A stretch of DNA of 64,000 nt, taken from assembly GCF_034044635.1 (NCBI RefSeq), contig NZ_JAXCLX010000001.1, positions 248,001 to 312,000 on the forward strand. Reading direction: 5' to 3'. The notes under the pieces are model-generated. The model searched no databases and was not told where the DNA came from. It worked only from the letters and a program-made list of their open reading frames with translations. Below are positions 9,638 to 17,981 of this stretch, one piece after another (the first letter of the stretch is position 1; each line of letters opens with the position of its first letter). The position numbers and the translations under genes were made by a program. Source of the DNA: Dongia rigui. GTDB taxonomy: Bacteria; Pseudomonadota; Alphaproteobacteria; Dongiales; Dongiaceae.

Positions 9638-10402
9638 CTATTCCGCAAAACCGGTGAGATGATTGCGATAGACCTCAAGGAACCAGATCATGGACGCCGA
9701 GACGGTCACCGCCATGAGGCCGAAGCCAACCAGAAGCTGTAGTGGCATGATGACAAAAAAGACCTGCAGCGTCGGCATAAGTCGCGCAAGCAGCCCCATG
9801 CCGACGACCAGAACGACGCCATAAACCAGGAATGGCGCGGACATCTGCAGCGCCAGCAGGATTGAATCGGCCGAGACGCGGGCGATCATGTTCGCCACGT
9901 CCTGCAACGGCGGCACTTCGCCCGGATGAAACACGCCGTACGTGCCGACCAAGGCACGCAAGGTCAGATGATCGAGATCGGTGGCAAAGATCAGCACGAC
10001 CGCGACAGCAATGAGAAAATTGCCGGTGATGGCACCTTGCTGTGCCGTCGTCGGGTCGCTTGAAAAGGCGTTGGCTATGCCGATCTGCAACGCGATGACC
10101 ATGCCCGCCGACAGCGTCGCCAGCAGGATGAGGCGGCAGATCATGCCGAAAAACAATCCCACCAGGATTTCGCTGATCACCAGCAATGCCATGGCCATCG
10201 GTTCCGGCGGCAATATGGGGATCATATCCTTGACCATCGGCATCAGGACAAAGGACATCAGCAAGGCAAAGGCGAGCCGCGAGCGCACGGCGACATAGAC
10301 CTCGCCAAAGCCCGGAATGAGCGAAATCGCCGCGCCGATTCGAGCGAAGATCAGGAGAAACTGGAAGAGCGACCCGGTGAGGAAGGCTTCGATGGACATC
10401 AC
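9638..10402 (-). CDS. fliR: Flagellar biosynthetic protein FliR
   Basis: 254 residues with about six hydrophobic segments and family landmarks such as RIGAAISLIPGFGEVYVAVRSRL near the N-terminus and the AAPFLVYGVVLVVGMGLLARLMPTLQVFF-like region. FliR is a component of the FliPQR export gate core. It lies 12 bases before flhB and 6 bases after fliQ, indicating one operon. Confidence 0.96.
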   Translation of the reverse strand: MMSIEAFLTGSLFQFLLIFARIGAAISLIPGFGEVYVAVRSRLAFALLMSFVLMPMVKDMIPILPPEPMAMALLVISEILVGLFFGMICRLILLATLSAGMVIALQIGIANAFSSDPTTAQQGAITGNFLIAVAVVLIFATDLDHLTLRALVGTYGVFHPGEVPPLQDVANMIARVSADSILLALQMSAPFLVYGVVLVVGMGLLARLMPTLQVFFVIMPLQLLVGFGLMAVTVSASMIWFLEVYRNHLTGFAE

Positions 10403-10408
10403 CCCGCC

Positions 10409-10669
10409 TCAGCCGCTCGCCCGCGCCATGATCTGTTCGAAGAAGTCCGTCAACGCATGCAGCATGAAAGGCGCCAGCAGCAGCAGCGAGATGAAGACGA
10501 TCACCACCTTCGGCACGAAGGTCAGTGTCGCTTCTTGAATCTGCGTCAACGCCTGGAACAGAGAAATCAGGAGGCCGACCGCCAGCGAGATCAACATGAT
10601 CGGCGCGCCCACTTTGAGTGTCACGATGACCGCGTCACGGGCAATTTCGAGAAGTGCTGCCTCATCCAT
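10409..10669 (-). CDS. fliQ: Flagellar biosynthetic protein FliQ
   Basis: 86 residues with two transmembrane hairpin helices and the family stretch GAPIMLISLAVGLLISLFQALTQIQEATLTFVPK. It is a gate subunit that assembles with FliP and FliR. It is translated just before fliR. Confidence 0.97.
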   Translation of the reverse strand: MDEAALLEIARDAVIVTLKVGAPIMLISLAVGLLISLFQALTQIQEATLTFVPKVVIVFISLLLLAPFMLHALTDFFEQIMARASG

Positions 10670-10720
10670 GGCGCAAGTGTATCACGAAGCCGACCGATCG
10701 CAGACTTGATGTTCTGCCAA

Positions 10721-11032
10721 TCAGATCGGCATACGCATGATTTCCTGGTAGGCGGAGATGACCCGGTCGCGCACGGCGGTCACGGCCTGCAGCGTCACTT
10801 CGGCGGCGGAAACCGCAGTCACGACATCAGTCACATTGGCCTGGCCGGCCGCTGCCAGCATGCTCTGCTTTTCGTCGTTCTTACCGGCCTGGACGGCATC
10901 GGTCTTGATGTTTTGCAGCAGCTCGCTGAAGCTCGGCCCTTCGGTTTCGCGGGCTTCCATGCCCCCCGTGCCCAAGGCCTTGGCGGCATTGTTGTAGGCA
11001 TTCAGGGCTGCGTTGATGGTCGAATCGGCCAT
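10721..11032 (-). CDS. fliE: Flagellar hook-basal body complex protein FliE
   Basis: 103 residues. The C-terminal part (VTDVVTAVSAAEVTLQAVTAVRDRVISAYQEIMRMPI) is the conserved FliE end that packs between the MS ring/export gate and the proximal rod. It sits between flgC and fliQ, the usual flgB-flgC-fliE order. Confidence 0.95.
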   Translation of the reverse strand: MADSTINAALNAYNNAAKALGTGGMEARETEGPSFSELLQNIKTDAVQAGKNDEKQSMLAAAGQANVTDVVTAVSAAEVTLQAVTAVRDRVISAYQEIMRMPI

Positions 11033-11051
11033 ATGCTTGGCTCCTCAGCCT

Positions 11052-11459
11052 TTAGCGCAGAACGTCGATTGTGCGGGACAGCATGGTGCGCGAGGCCTCG
11101 ATAACCTTGAGATTGGCTTCGTAGGAACGCTGGGCTTCACGCATATCGGTCATTTCGACGAGCGCGTTCACATTGGGCAGGCTGACATAGCCGTCCTTGT
11201 CGGCGGCTGGATTGCCGGGCTCGTACTTCTTGCGGAAATCGCTCCGATCCGTTCCGACCTTGGCCACCTTGACCAGATCGACGCCCATCTCGCGGTCGAG
11301 CTGGTTGCGGAAGGTAATGGTCTTGCGCCGGTAGGGATCAGCACCCGGCGTCTCGCCAACGGAATCGACGTTGGCAAGGTTCTCGGCGATGACGCGAAGG
11401 CGCTCACCCTGTACCCGCATGCCCGAGGCCGAGATGAACATTGAATCGAAGAGTTCCAT
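11052..11459 (-). CDS. flgC: Proximal rod protein FlgC
   Basis: 135 residues, normal length. The N-terminal rod signature SASGMRVQGERLRVIAENLANVDS and the C-terminal VNALVEMTDMREAQRSYEANLKVIEASRTMLSRTIDVLR are both present; these helices form the D0 coiled coil of axial proteins. It is the second gene of the flgB operon, exported through the type III gate to build the proximal rod. Confidence 0.97.
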   Translation of the reverse strand: MELFDSMFISASGMRVQGERLRVIAENLANVDSVGETPGADPYRRKTITFRNQLDREMGVDLVKVAKVGTDRSDFRKKYEPGNPAADKDGYVSLPNVNALVEMTDMREAQRSYEANLKVIEASRTMLSRTIDVLR

Positions 11460-11506
11460 GCTACGCTCCTATCGTCGCCGGAATATCGCCGCGCCGGCCC
11501 ATGCGC

Positions 11507-11914
11507 TCAGGCGCCACCGCGACCGATCGCCGTTTTGAACAGGTCGATGTGCTTGCGATAGAGATTGACCACCATGTTGTAATTCATCTGGGTCTCGGAG
11601 ACTTTCATCATCTGCTCTTCGACCACCACGGCATTGCCGACCGGCGCCGTTTCGTAAGTCTTTTTCGATTTCTTCGGATCGAAATCCCCAACGGGCGCGA
11701 CGGTGCCGACGAGGTGCTTTTTATTCGTACGGGCCGGTTCGACCGGCTCCAGCTTGCGCATCTCGGCTTCAAAATCGATCGGCTTCAGATCCTTGGGCTG
11801 GTAACTCGGCGTGTCGGCGTTGGCGATGTTCTGCGACAGGACGCGCGTGCGCTGGCCGAGCCAGTTCATGCGCTCGGTCAACCGCTCGAACAATGGGATG
11901 TTGGTAAAGTCCAT
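11507..11914 (-). CDS. flgB: Proximal rod protein FlgB
   Basis: 135 residues from the ATG at 11914; the frame extends 36 bases further upstream without family similarity. The N-terminus FTNIPLFERLTERMNWLGQRTRVLSQNIANADTP carries the rod motif, and the C-terminus ends in the MNYNMVVNLYRKHIDLFKTAIGR helix. It heads the minus-strand operon flgB-flgC-fliE-fliQ-fliR-flhB(-cckA). A perfect CtrA box lies 84-98 bases upstream of the start. Confidence 0.95.
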   Translation of the reverse strand: MDFTNIPLFERLTERMNWLGQRTRVLSQNIANADTPSYQPKDLKPIDFEAEMRKLEPVEPARTNKKHLVGTVAPVGDFDPKKSKKTYETAPVGNAVVVEEQMMKVSETQMNYNMVVNLYRKHIDLFKTAIGRGGA

Positions 11915-11997
11915 CCGCTTCGCTCCCGGACACCCGCCAAGGCAGGCCAAAATCCGCCTGTTAAGGCGGCGTTCCCGGCCACTTTGGCCGCCAGCCC

Positions 11998-12012
11998 TTA
12001 AGATCCCGTTAA
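11998..12012. promoter_or_regulatory. CtrA box upstream of flgB operon
   Basis: TTAAGATCCCGTTAA is a perfect TTAA-N7-TTAA match to the CtrA recognition sequence. It lies in the divergent intergenic region, 84 bases from the flgB start. Confidence 0.75.
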
Positions 12013-12116
12013 ATTACCTAAAATGCTATGAAAAATCTCGGCAAATTGGGCCTATCTCACGCACCCGGGTGTGGGCGTCACCGAAGATATTGATTCAGCA
12101 CCATATTGCCGCATCG

Positions 12117-12131
12117 TTAAGGCCTCGTTAA
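12117..12131. promoter_or_regulatory. CtrA box upstream of FlhB-tail/fliO/fliP operon
   Basis: TTAAGGCCTCGTTAA is a second perfect TTAA-N7-TTAA in the same intergenic region, 73 bases before the ATG at 12204. The two boxes would allow separate control of the two divergent flagellar operons. Confidence 0.75.
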
Positions 12132-12203
12132 GCAGCTGGCGAACATAGTATAAGAGGTCAGACACTTCCCGACGGGCCGAGAATCGGTCCCATGGAGCCG
12201 AGA

Positions 12204-12566
12204 ATGGGTGCGAGCGACGAGGATGAGATCGGCCCCCGGCGCCCCCGATGGCAAAAGCCAAAGGAGCGCGTGCCGATTGCCGTGGCGCTCGACCACAAGC
12301 CCAAGATGGGCGCTACCGCCGGCCAGACGGCTGGCGGCCCGCGCTCACCCAGGGTCGTCGCGACCGGTCGCGGCAACGTGGCCGAGCAGATTCTCGAGAT
12401 CGCTTTTGCCAAGGGCGTGCCGGTGCGCGAGGATCCCGATCTGGTCGAATTGCTGGCAGCCGTCGAAATTGACGCCGAGATCCCGGTCGATGCGATTGCC
12501 GCCGTCGCCGAGATCCTCAGTTATATCTACCGGGCCAATGGCCGACCGCAGGATGAGACACCATGA
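12204..12566 (+). CDS. FlhB cytoplasmic-domain-like protein (orphan FlhB tail)
   Basis: 120 residues. The ATG at 12204 is preferred over one at 12192 because GGAG lies six bases before it. The region VPIAVALDHKPKMGAT...PRVVATGRGNVAEQILEIAFAKGVPVREDPDLVELLAAVEIDAEIPVDAIAAVAEILSYIYR parallels the C-terminal half of FlhB after its cleavage point; compare the full-length FlhB of this window, which has [46 protein letters not shown]. The NPTH motif and all membrane segments are absent. Such stand-alone FlhB-tail proteins occur in other bacteria and can partly replace the FlhB tail. It is first in an operon with the next small gene (4-base overlap), fliO and fliP. Confidence 0.85.
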   Translation: MGASDEDEIGPRRPRWQKPKERVPIAVALDHKPKMGATAGQTAGGPRSPRVVATGRGNVAEQILEIAFAKGVPVREDPDLVELLAAVEIDAEIPVDAIAAVAEILSYIYRANGRPQDETP

Positions 12567-12928
12567 GCGCGCCCCAGTCACTGCCGGAGCACGAGGACCT
12601 CGCCACGGCAATTGCCGAACTGGCAGCCATGATCAACGAGACGAAAGTCATGGCCGATGCCGGGCAACTCGTTGAACTCGATCTGCTCGCCATGCGGATC
12701 GCGGTGCTTTGCGATGCCGTCGGGTCGCTGTCCGTCGACAAGGCGCGCCCGTTGCGCCCAGCGCTCGAGACGCTGATGGGGGAACTGGACCGCCTCGACT
12801 TCACCTTGCGGCGCAGAAATGTCGACCTGTCGCTCGACCTGCAGCAGGCCGACCGCCGGTTGCGTGCCCAGCTTGCCTATGGCCCTGGGCCTGGCAAGAA
12901 ACCCGGCTCCGCGCCCGAGCGGAAGTGA
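12563..12928 (+). CDS. Small helical protein of the fliO-fliP operon, unknown function
   Basis: 121 residues, overlapping the previous gene by four bases (ATGA). Predicted almost wholly alpha-helical, acidic in the first half, ending in a Pro/Gly/Lys-rich tail. No family is recognised; size and helicity would fit an export chaperone or a FlgN-like protein, but no signature supports that. The translational coupling to the FlhB-tail gene and position before fliO make a flagellar export role likely by context only. Confidence 0.7.
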   Translation: MSAPQSLPEHEDLATAIAELAAMINETKVMADAGQLVELDLLAMRIAVLCDAVGSLSVDKARPLRPALETLMGELDRLDFTLRRRNVDLSLDLQQADRRLRAQLAYGPGPGKKPGSAPERK

Positions 12929-12969
12929 TCCCGTGTCCTCGCCGAGCCTAGTCCGACCCGGATCCCGCC

Positions 12970-13365
12970 ATGGAGTATGAGACCTATCTCCGCTTCGTTC
13001 TGGCGCTGCTGCTGGTTCTCGGCCTCATTGCCATTTTTGCTTGGGCATTGCGTCGCTTCGGATTCGGCGGGGCTTTGCGCGCCGACAATCGGCGGCGCAT
13101 CCAGGTACTCGAAACAACCCCCTTGGGTCCGCGGCATCGCCTTGTGCTCGTTCGCCGCGATCACATCGAGCATCTGCTACTGCTCGGACCGCAAGGCGAT
13201 GTGGTGGTCGAGCGCGGTATCGAACGCGCGACCTTCGAGCAGGAGATGACTCGTCCAACCCCATCCCGCCTTGCCGCCGCGCGCGGTTTGGTCCGTCAGG
13301 AACCGCCGTCCCTCCGCCCGGCCGCTGGATCCGGTGCGGAACCCCAGGAAAACCATCAGCCATGA
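12970..13365 (+). CDS. fliO: Flagellar biosynthetic protein FliO
   Basis: 131 residues. One N-terminal transmembrane segment (about 8-28) is followed by the FliO/MopB cytoplasmic domain, with RRIQVLETTPLGPRHRLVLVRRDHIEHLLLLGPQGDVVVERGI as the recognisable core, and a Pro-rich tail. FliO helps assemble the FliP gate ring. Its stop overlaps the fliP ATG by four bases. Confidence 0.9.
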   Translation: MEYETYLRFVLALLLVLGLIAIFAWALRRFGFGGALRADNRRRIQVLETTPLGPRHRLVLVRRDHIEHLLLLGPQGDVVVERGIERATFEQEMTRPTPSRLAAARGLVRQEPPSLRPAAGSGAEPQENHQP

Positions 13366-14153
13366 ACCCATCGTCGACACCGAGCCGCCGCACAAATGCC
13401 TGGCGGCTTGCTTCAATCGGCCTGCCCCTGCTGACGGTGCTGCCAATCTTGTTGCTGAGCGCCTGTCCGGCACTTGCACAAAGCCTCAACCTTGATCTGG
13501 GCAGCGGCCCGAATGGCGGCACCACTGGCCGCATCATCCAGTTGCTTGCCTTGATGACGGTCCTGTCGCTAGCACCCGGCATCCTCATCATGGTTACCAG
13601 CTTCACCCGCGTGGTGATCGTCCTTTCCTTGTTACGCTCGGCGCTTGGCGCACAGCAGACGCCGCCCAACATGGTCCTCACCAGCCTTGCCCTCTTCCTC
13701 ACTGTCTTCATCATGGCGCCGACTTTCCAGAAGGCCTATGACGACGGCATCGCCCCGCTGATCGCAGAAAAGATCAACGAGGAACAGGCCTTCAACCTCA
13801 GCGTCGCCCCTTTCCGCACCTTCATGCTGTCCCAGGTGCGCGAAAAGGATTTGCGGCTGTTCATGGATATGGGGCAGATCGACGAAGTGGCGACGCCTGA
13901 GGAAACACCGCTGAAGGTGCTGGTGCCCGCCTTCATGATCTCGGAATTGCGGCGCGCCTTCGAGATCGGATTTCTCGTCTTCTTACCCTTCCTCATCATC
14001 GACATGGTGGTCGCTTCGGTCCTTATGTCGATGGGCATGATGATGCTGCCGCCAGTGATGATCGCCTTGCCGTTCAAGCTCATCTTCTTCGTGATGGTCG
14101 ACGGCTGGTATCTGGTGGCCGGCAGTCTGGTCCGCAGCTTCGGCACGACCTGA
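13362..14153 (+). CDS. fliP: Flagellar biosynthetic protein FliP
   Basis: 263 residues. An N-terminal cleavable-signal-like segment of about 35 residues precedes the core: MTVLSLAPGILIMVTSFTRVVIVLSLLRSALG and QTPPNMVLTSLALFLTVFIMAP are diagnostic, and the C-terminus carries MSMGMMMLPPVMIALPFKLIFFVMVDGW. FliP pentamers form the export gate with FliQ and FliR. The start is fixed by the ATGA overlap with fliO. A longer upstream frame overlaps fliO and is not used. Confidence 0.96.
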   Translation: MNPSSTPSRRTNAWRLASIGLPLLTVLPILLLSACPALAQSLNLDLGSGPNGGTTGRIIQLLALMTVLSLAPGILIMVTSFTRVVIVLSLLRSALGAQQTPPNMVLTSLALFLTVFIMAPTFQKAYDDGIAPLIAEKINEEQAFNLSVAPFRTFMLSQVREKDLRLFMDMGQIDEVATPEETPLKVLVPAFMISELRRAFEIGFLVFLPFLIIDMVVASVLMSMGMMMLPPVMIALPFKLIFFVMVDGWYLVAGSLVRSFGTT

Positions 14154-14165
14154 CCCGTCAACCGG

Positions 14166-17100
14166 CTATGGCGTGGGCGTGGCCTCCGGCGGGGGCGCTG
14201 CATCCGCTGCCGTCTCCGGCGCACTGAGGCTTTCCTTCTTGAGCCGCTCGCGATAGTCGTCGACGAAAGCGCCGAGTTGGTCGACGCTTTTCATGGCCGC
14301 GCTGATGCTGTCGGCAAGGCTGCTGCTCGGTGATGTCAGTGTTGCAAACGCCGTGGCGTAGGGCCCTTTCTCCATCTGCTTGCCTTGCGCCTTGGCCAGC
14401 ATGCGCAAACCGGGGCGGTCGTTGGCAAGCGACAATGCGACCGCCTGATTGAGCACCAGCGGCGCCAGGACCTTGTTGAACAGCTCGTCGCGCTTGGCGG
14501 CGGCGGCACCATCGTCGCCAGTCTCTGCAAGTGCCGCAGCAGGATCGGCCGTGATATCTGCCGGCGGCCGCATCGACGGCTCCTCCTCAGCGAGGCGGTC
14601 GGTCTCGGCAGCGACCAGATTTGCCAGGGCGCTGGCGGCGGCCGGCCATTCGCGCATGCGCCAGGCAAGATCTGCCTTCAGCCAAAGCCCATCGAGGCTG
14701 TTGTCGTCGCGCACCAGCGCCATGCCCTTCAGCGTATCGCCGGTTTCAAAGAGGGCGCGCCCCTGCAAGCGGCGACGCTGGGCCGTAACCTCTGGCGGAA
14801 TATCCGGCACTTCGCTGTCCTTGATCGCCTCGAGCGCCAGGTCCGGCTTTCCGTCGAGCAGCCGAATGGCCGCCAATCGCGTGCCGGCCTTTGCCCTGTC
14901 GAGGCCCGTGAGGCGCTTGGCAACCTGGTTCTCAAGCAGCTTTGCGGCACCGTCCAGCAGATCGACCTTCACCAGGCGATCGGCAAGGGCAGTCACCATC
15001 TTGTCGCCGTCGGCGCCGCTCGGCGTCAGTTCCCGGAATTCGTCATAGAGTGCCACGGCGGTGAGCGGCGGCAATTGGTCGGCCCGGTTGCCCAGATAAA
15101 GATCGTGAAAGGCTTTGCTCATTTCCTCGGCGGCATGTTTCGCCTTCGGATTCTTCGGGAAGTTCGTGGCCGCCTGGCGCAAGGTCGTGAGGCCTTTGCG
15201 CGGCTGATCCGATTCAACATAGAGCCCGCCCAAACGATCAAGCAGATCAAACTCGAAATCCGTTCCGCGAAAGACGAAGCGCAATGCTTCAAGCTGTTTT
15301 GCAGCTTGCCGCGCGTCGATCTTCCCTTCCTTCAACTGCAACTCGGTCAGGTCGAATTGCGAGCGCGCACGAACTTCGCTGACGGGGCTTTCGGCCAAGG
15401 CGGACCAGGTCTTGATGGCCGGTTCCTTGTCCTCTCCCGCCGCCTGCTGCAGGCCGGTAAGATAGTCATAATAGGCCTGGTCCTCGGCACTCGGCATATC
15501 GAGCCGCATGGCATCCAAGAACGACTGGCCGCCCACCGCATTGCCGGCCCGGATCAGCGCTTCGGCACCTGCACGCCGCAACAACATGCGCGCCGTCTTC
15601 GGGTAGTCGTCGAGACCGGGCAAGGCCTTGCCGAACGCCGTGGCCGCTGCCGGCCAGTCGTGCTGGCGCGCAGCGACGTAACCACGAAACAGATTGGCTT
15701 CCGGAACGTCGGCAAGTTCGGGCCGGTTGAGGTCCGCCGCAGCATCGGCCTCCCGGTCCAACAAAGCCTGCGCAGCGCCACGCAATGTGAGCACGTCTTT
15801 GTTGCCGTCATCGGCGAGTTTGTCGAGCAAGGCAAGATCCTCGATTGCCTCGGGATAGCGGCCATGCGCGAAGTGAAACTGCGCCAGCGCCAGCCGTGCC
15901 TGCGGCTTGTCATGCTCGGGTGCTTGTTCGATCGCCGCCGTCAAGGCAGCTTCATCCTCGGCAAATGCCGCCTCGCCACCACGCCGCCAGCGCGGCAGGT
16001 CGAAGATGCCGTCGGCCACGGCCGGCGCCGCCTCCGCCGTGGGTGACGTCGTGGCCGGCGGGTTGGCCTCGGCCACGGGTTCCGGCGCAGCCGCAACGGT
16101 TGCCGGCGCACCGCCCTCAACCGGGGGTGGCTCTGTTTCCGCCATCGGTTGGGGAACGGTCGGGCTCGGCGGCGAACCGGGCTGGCCATCGGTCGTCACC
16201 ACGACGCCGTTCGGCAGCGCCTCGACCCGCGTGCGGTCGCTGATGGGTACAACGACGACGCCTTGAAAGCTGGGCAGGACCCGAAAGTCGGGCCAGGCAG
16301 CGCCGTCGGCAATGCCGGCGCCAGCCGCCGTCACCGGAATGACGGATAGTGCGTCGCCGGCGTCGGGATCGTTGAGCGTCACCACCGGTCCAGGCCTGGT
16401 CGCCTGCAGCAACAGGGAAGCGCCGCCATTCGCCAAGGATTCACGCCGCTGATCGATCACTTTCCCCGGCCGCAGATTGCGCCCCCGACCAAGCGTCACC
16501 TGCCAGCTGCGGCCGTCGCCGCTGACCGTGGCGCCGGCCTCGGCACCGCCCAGGCGGTCAAGGCCGGGAATGCGAAGGGCTGTCGCATAGGGTGTCTCCA
16601 CCTGTGACAGGCCGGTCAGCGCCGGCGCCGACTTGACCAGCCCCGCAATATCGACCGGCCCCGGGCGATCGAACACCAGCCACAGTGAATCGCCGCGCTT
16701 GAAGACAGCAAGCCCAGTCGCTTTGGGAAAACCGAAATTGAGCACGGCGCCGTTCTCGGCCGGCGCTGCCGATGCGACAATCGCGACCGGTGCGGGCGGC
16801 TTGGCCGTCTTCGTCACTGCCGGTTCCTTGGTCACGACGACCGGTGGCGCAATCTCCACCGCGGGTGCCGGCGACGCCGTCGCCGATGGCAGTTCCGCGC
16901 CGACCGGTGGCGCCGTTTCCAGGGCCGGAACCGGGAAGCTTGGTTCCGCCGCAACGGCTGGTGCCGGTGCCGGTTGCGCCGGGGCTGGTTCGGCAGGCTG
17001 TTCGGCGACGGCAGGCTGTTCGGCGACGGTTGGCGATTTTTCGGCAGCAGGTGGTTCGGCCACCGCTGCCACTGCGGCCGGTGTTGCAACCGGTGCCCTG

Positions 17101-17912
17101 CCGTCGACCAGATCGAACACGACCGTGCCGCCGTTGCGGAAGGCATTGACGCCGACATTGGGTAACAGCTGCAGCTCCAGCGCCAGGCCGCCATCGGCCG
17201 TCGACGTCGCTCTCACGCCGCGCAGGCGCGGCGGCAGGCGGAAGCCGGAATCGAGCTGGCCGGGCTTGGCAAAGGTGATGATCGCCTTGTCGCCCTCCTG
17301 ACGAACCGAGAAATCGACGCCCGGCCAATCCAGGGCGAGGCGCGAATAGCCGCTGTGTTCGCCACTGCGCAACTTCACCTTCGGCCCGGATGTCGGTGCC
17401 GCCGGGTTCAACGTCGGTGGCGCGGATGGCGTGGCCGGCGGTTGCGTGCTGGCCTGTGCCGCGGGCGGTTCCGCCGGGGCATTTGCCTTGTTGGCAAACA
17501 CGGCCTCGCCGGGCTGCGCCAGGTCAAGCTGCAGGCGACTACCCGTCCGATCGAGGCGATAAGTCACCGGCTTTTTAAGTGAGAGTTCCAGCGTTTTGCC
17601 ATCGGCACTGAGGCTGGCGCCGCGGATATAGGCCTTGAGCCCAGCGCGCAAAGCAGCCGGGTCGATCGCCACTGGCCGGTCGAAGCGCAATGTCATCAAC
17701 TGGGGAGTAACGCCCACATCGACCTTGGGCGCAGCCTTCGGCCAGTCCAGCGTCAAACGGCCATAATCGTCGAAGAGTTGCCCACGGACGCCGACGGTTT
17801 CCTGGGCCAATGCAATGCCGGCCGGCAGGGCCAGTGCCAGCGCCAAAAACGACACGGTCGCCAAACGGCGCCCGCGCTGCAAAATGGCCGACTCAGGTGT
17901 GGGCTTGATCAT
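14166..17912 (-). CDS. Large secreted TPR-repeat protein with AMIN-like N-terminal domains
   Basis: 1248 residues from the ATG at 17912, which begins a good signal peptide (residues about 1-36, cleavage near ALAQE). Three similar beta-rich segments follow at about 40-135, 185-280 and 385-480, each with a pattern like YGRLTLDWP or YSRLALDWP; they resemble AMIN-type periplasmic domains. They are separated by long Pro/Ala/Glu linkers. From about 630 to 1200 come helical TPR-like repeats. Expected location is periplasm. It is the last gene behind cheY and the CheZ-like gene on the minus strand and converges on fliP. Flagellar context suggests a motor- or pole-associated scaffold, but the precise function is unknown. 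Confidence 0.8.
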   Translation of the reverse strand: MIKPTPESAILQRGRRLATVSFLALALALPAGIALAQETVGVRGQLFDDYGRLTLDWPKAAPKVDVGVTPQLMTLRFDRPVAIDPAALRAGLKAYIRGASLSADGKTLELSLKKPVTYRLDRTGSRLQLDLAQPGEAVFANKANAPAEPPAAQASTQPPATPSAPPTLNPAAPTSGPKVKLRSGEHSGYSRLALDWPGVDFSVRQEGDKAIITFAKPGQLDSGFRLPPRLRGVRATSTADGGLALELQLLPNVGVNAFRNGGTVVFDLVDGRAPVATPAAVAAVAEPPAAEKSPTVAEQPAVAEQPAEPAPAQPAPAPAVAAEPSFPVPALETAPPVGAELPSATASPAPAVEIAPPVVVTKEPAVTKTAKPPAPVAIVASAAPAENGAVLNFGFPKATGLAVFKRGDSLWLVFDRPGPVDIAGLVKSAPALTGLSQVETPYATALRIPGLDRLGGAEAGATVSGDGRSWQVTLGRGRNLRPGKVIDQRRESLANGGASLLLQATRPGPVVTLNDPDAGDALSVIPVTAAGAGIADGAAWPDFRVLPSFQGVVVVPISDRTRVEALPNGVVVTTDGQPGSPPSPTVPQPMAETEPPPVEGGAPATVAAAPEPVAEANPPATTSPTAEAAPAVADGIFDLPRWRRGGEAAFAEDEAALTAAIEQAPEHDKPQARLALAQFHFAHGRYPEAIEDLALLDKLADDGNKDVLTLRGAAQALLDREADAAADLNRPELADVPEANLFRGYVAARQHDWPAAATAFGKALPGLDDYPKTARMLLRRAGAEALIRAGNAVGGQSFLDAMRLDMPSAEDQAYYDYLTGLQQAAGEDKEPAIKTWSALAESPVSEVRARSQFDLTELQLKEGKIDARQAAKQLEALRFVFRGTDFEFDLLDRLGGLYVESDQPRKGLTTLRQAATNFPKNPKAKHAAEEMSKAFHDLYLGNRADQLPPLTAVALYDEFRELTPSGADGDKMVTALADRLVKVDLLDGAAKLLENQVAKRLTGLDRAKAGTRLAAIRLLDGKPDLALEAIKDSEVPDIPPEVTAQRRRLQGRALFETGDTLKGMALVRDDNSLDGLWLKADLAWRMREWPAAASALANLVAAETDRLAEEEPSMRPPADITADPAAALAETGDDGAAAAKRDELFNKVLAPLVLNQAVALSLANDRPGLRMLAKAQGKQMEKGPYATAFATLTSPSSSLADSISAAMKSVDQLGAFVDDYRERLKKESLSAPETAADAAPPPEATPTP

Positions 17913-17981
17913 CCCAGCAAGATAATCGGGATCGGCGGCAATCGCCACCTGGGCGGGCCATCGGCCGCGCTGGGAAGTCGA

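Noticed and set aside
14385-16046. 553-codon plus-strand frame
   Set aside because: Antisense to the large TPR/AMIN-like gene; no recognisable motifs.
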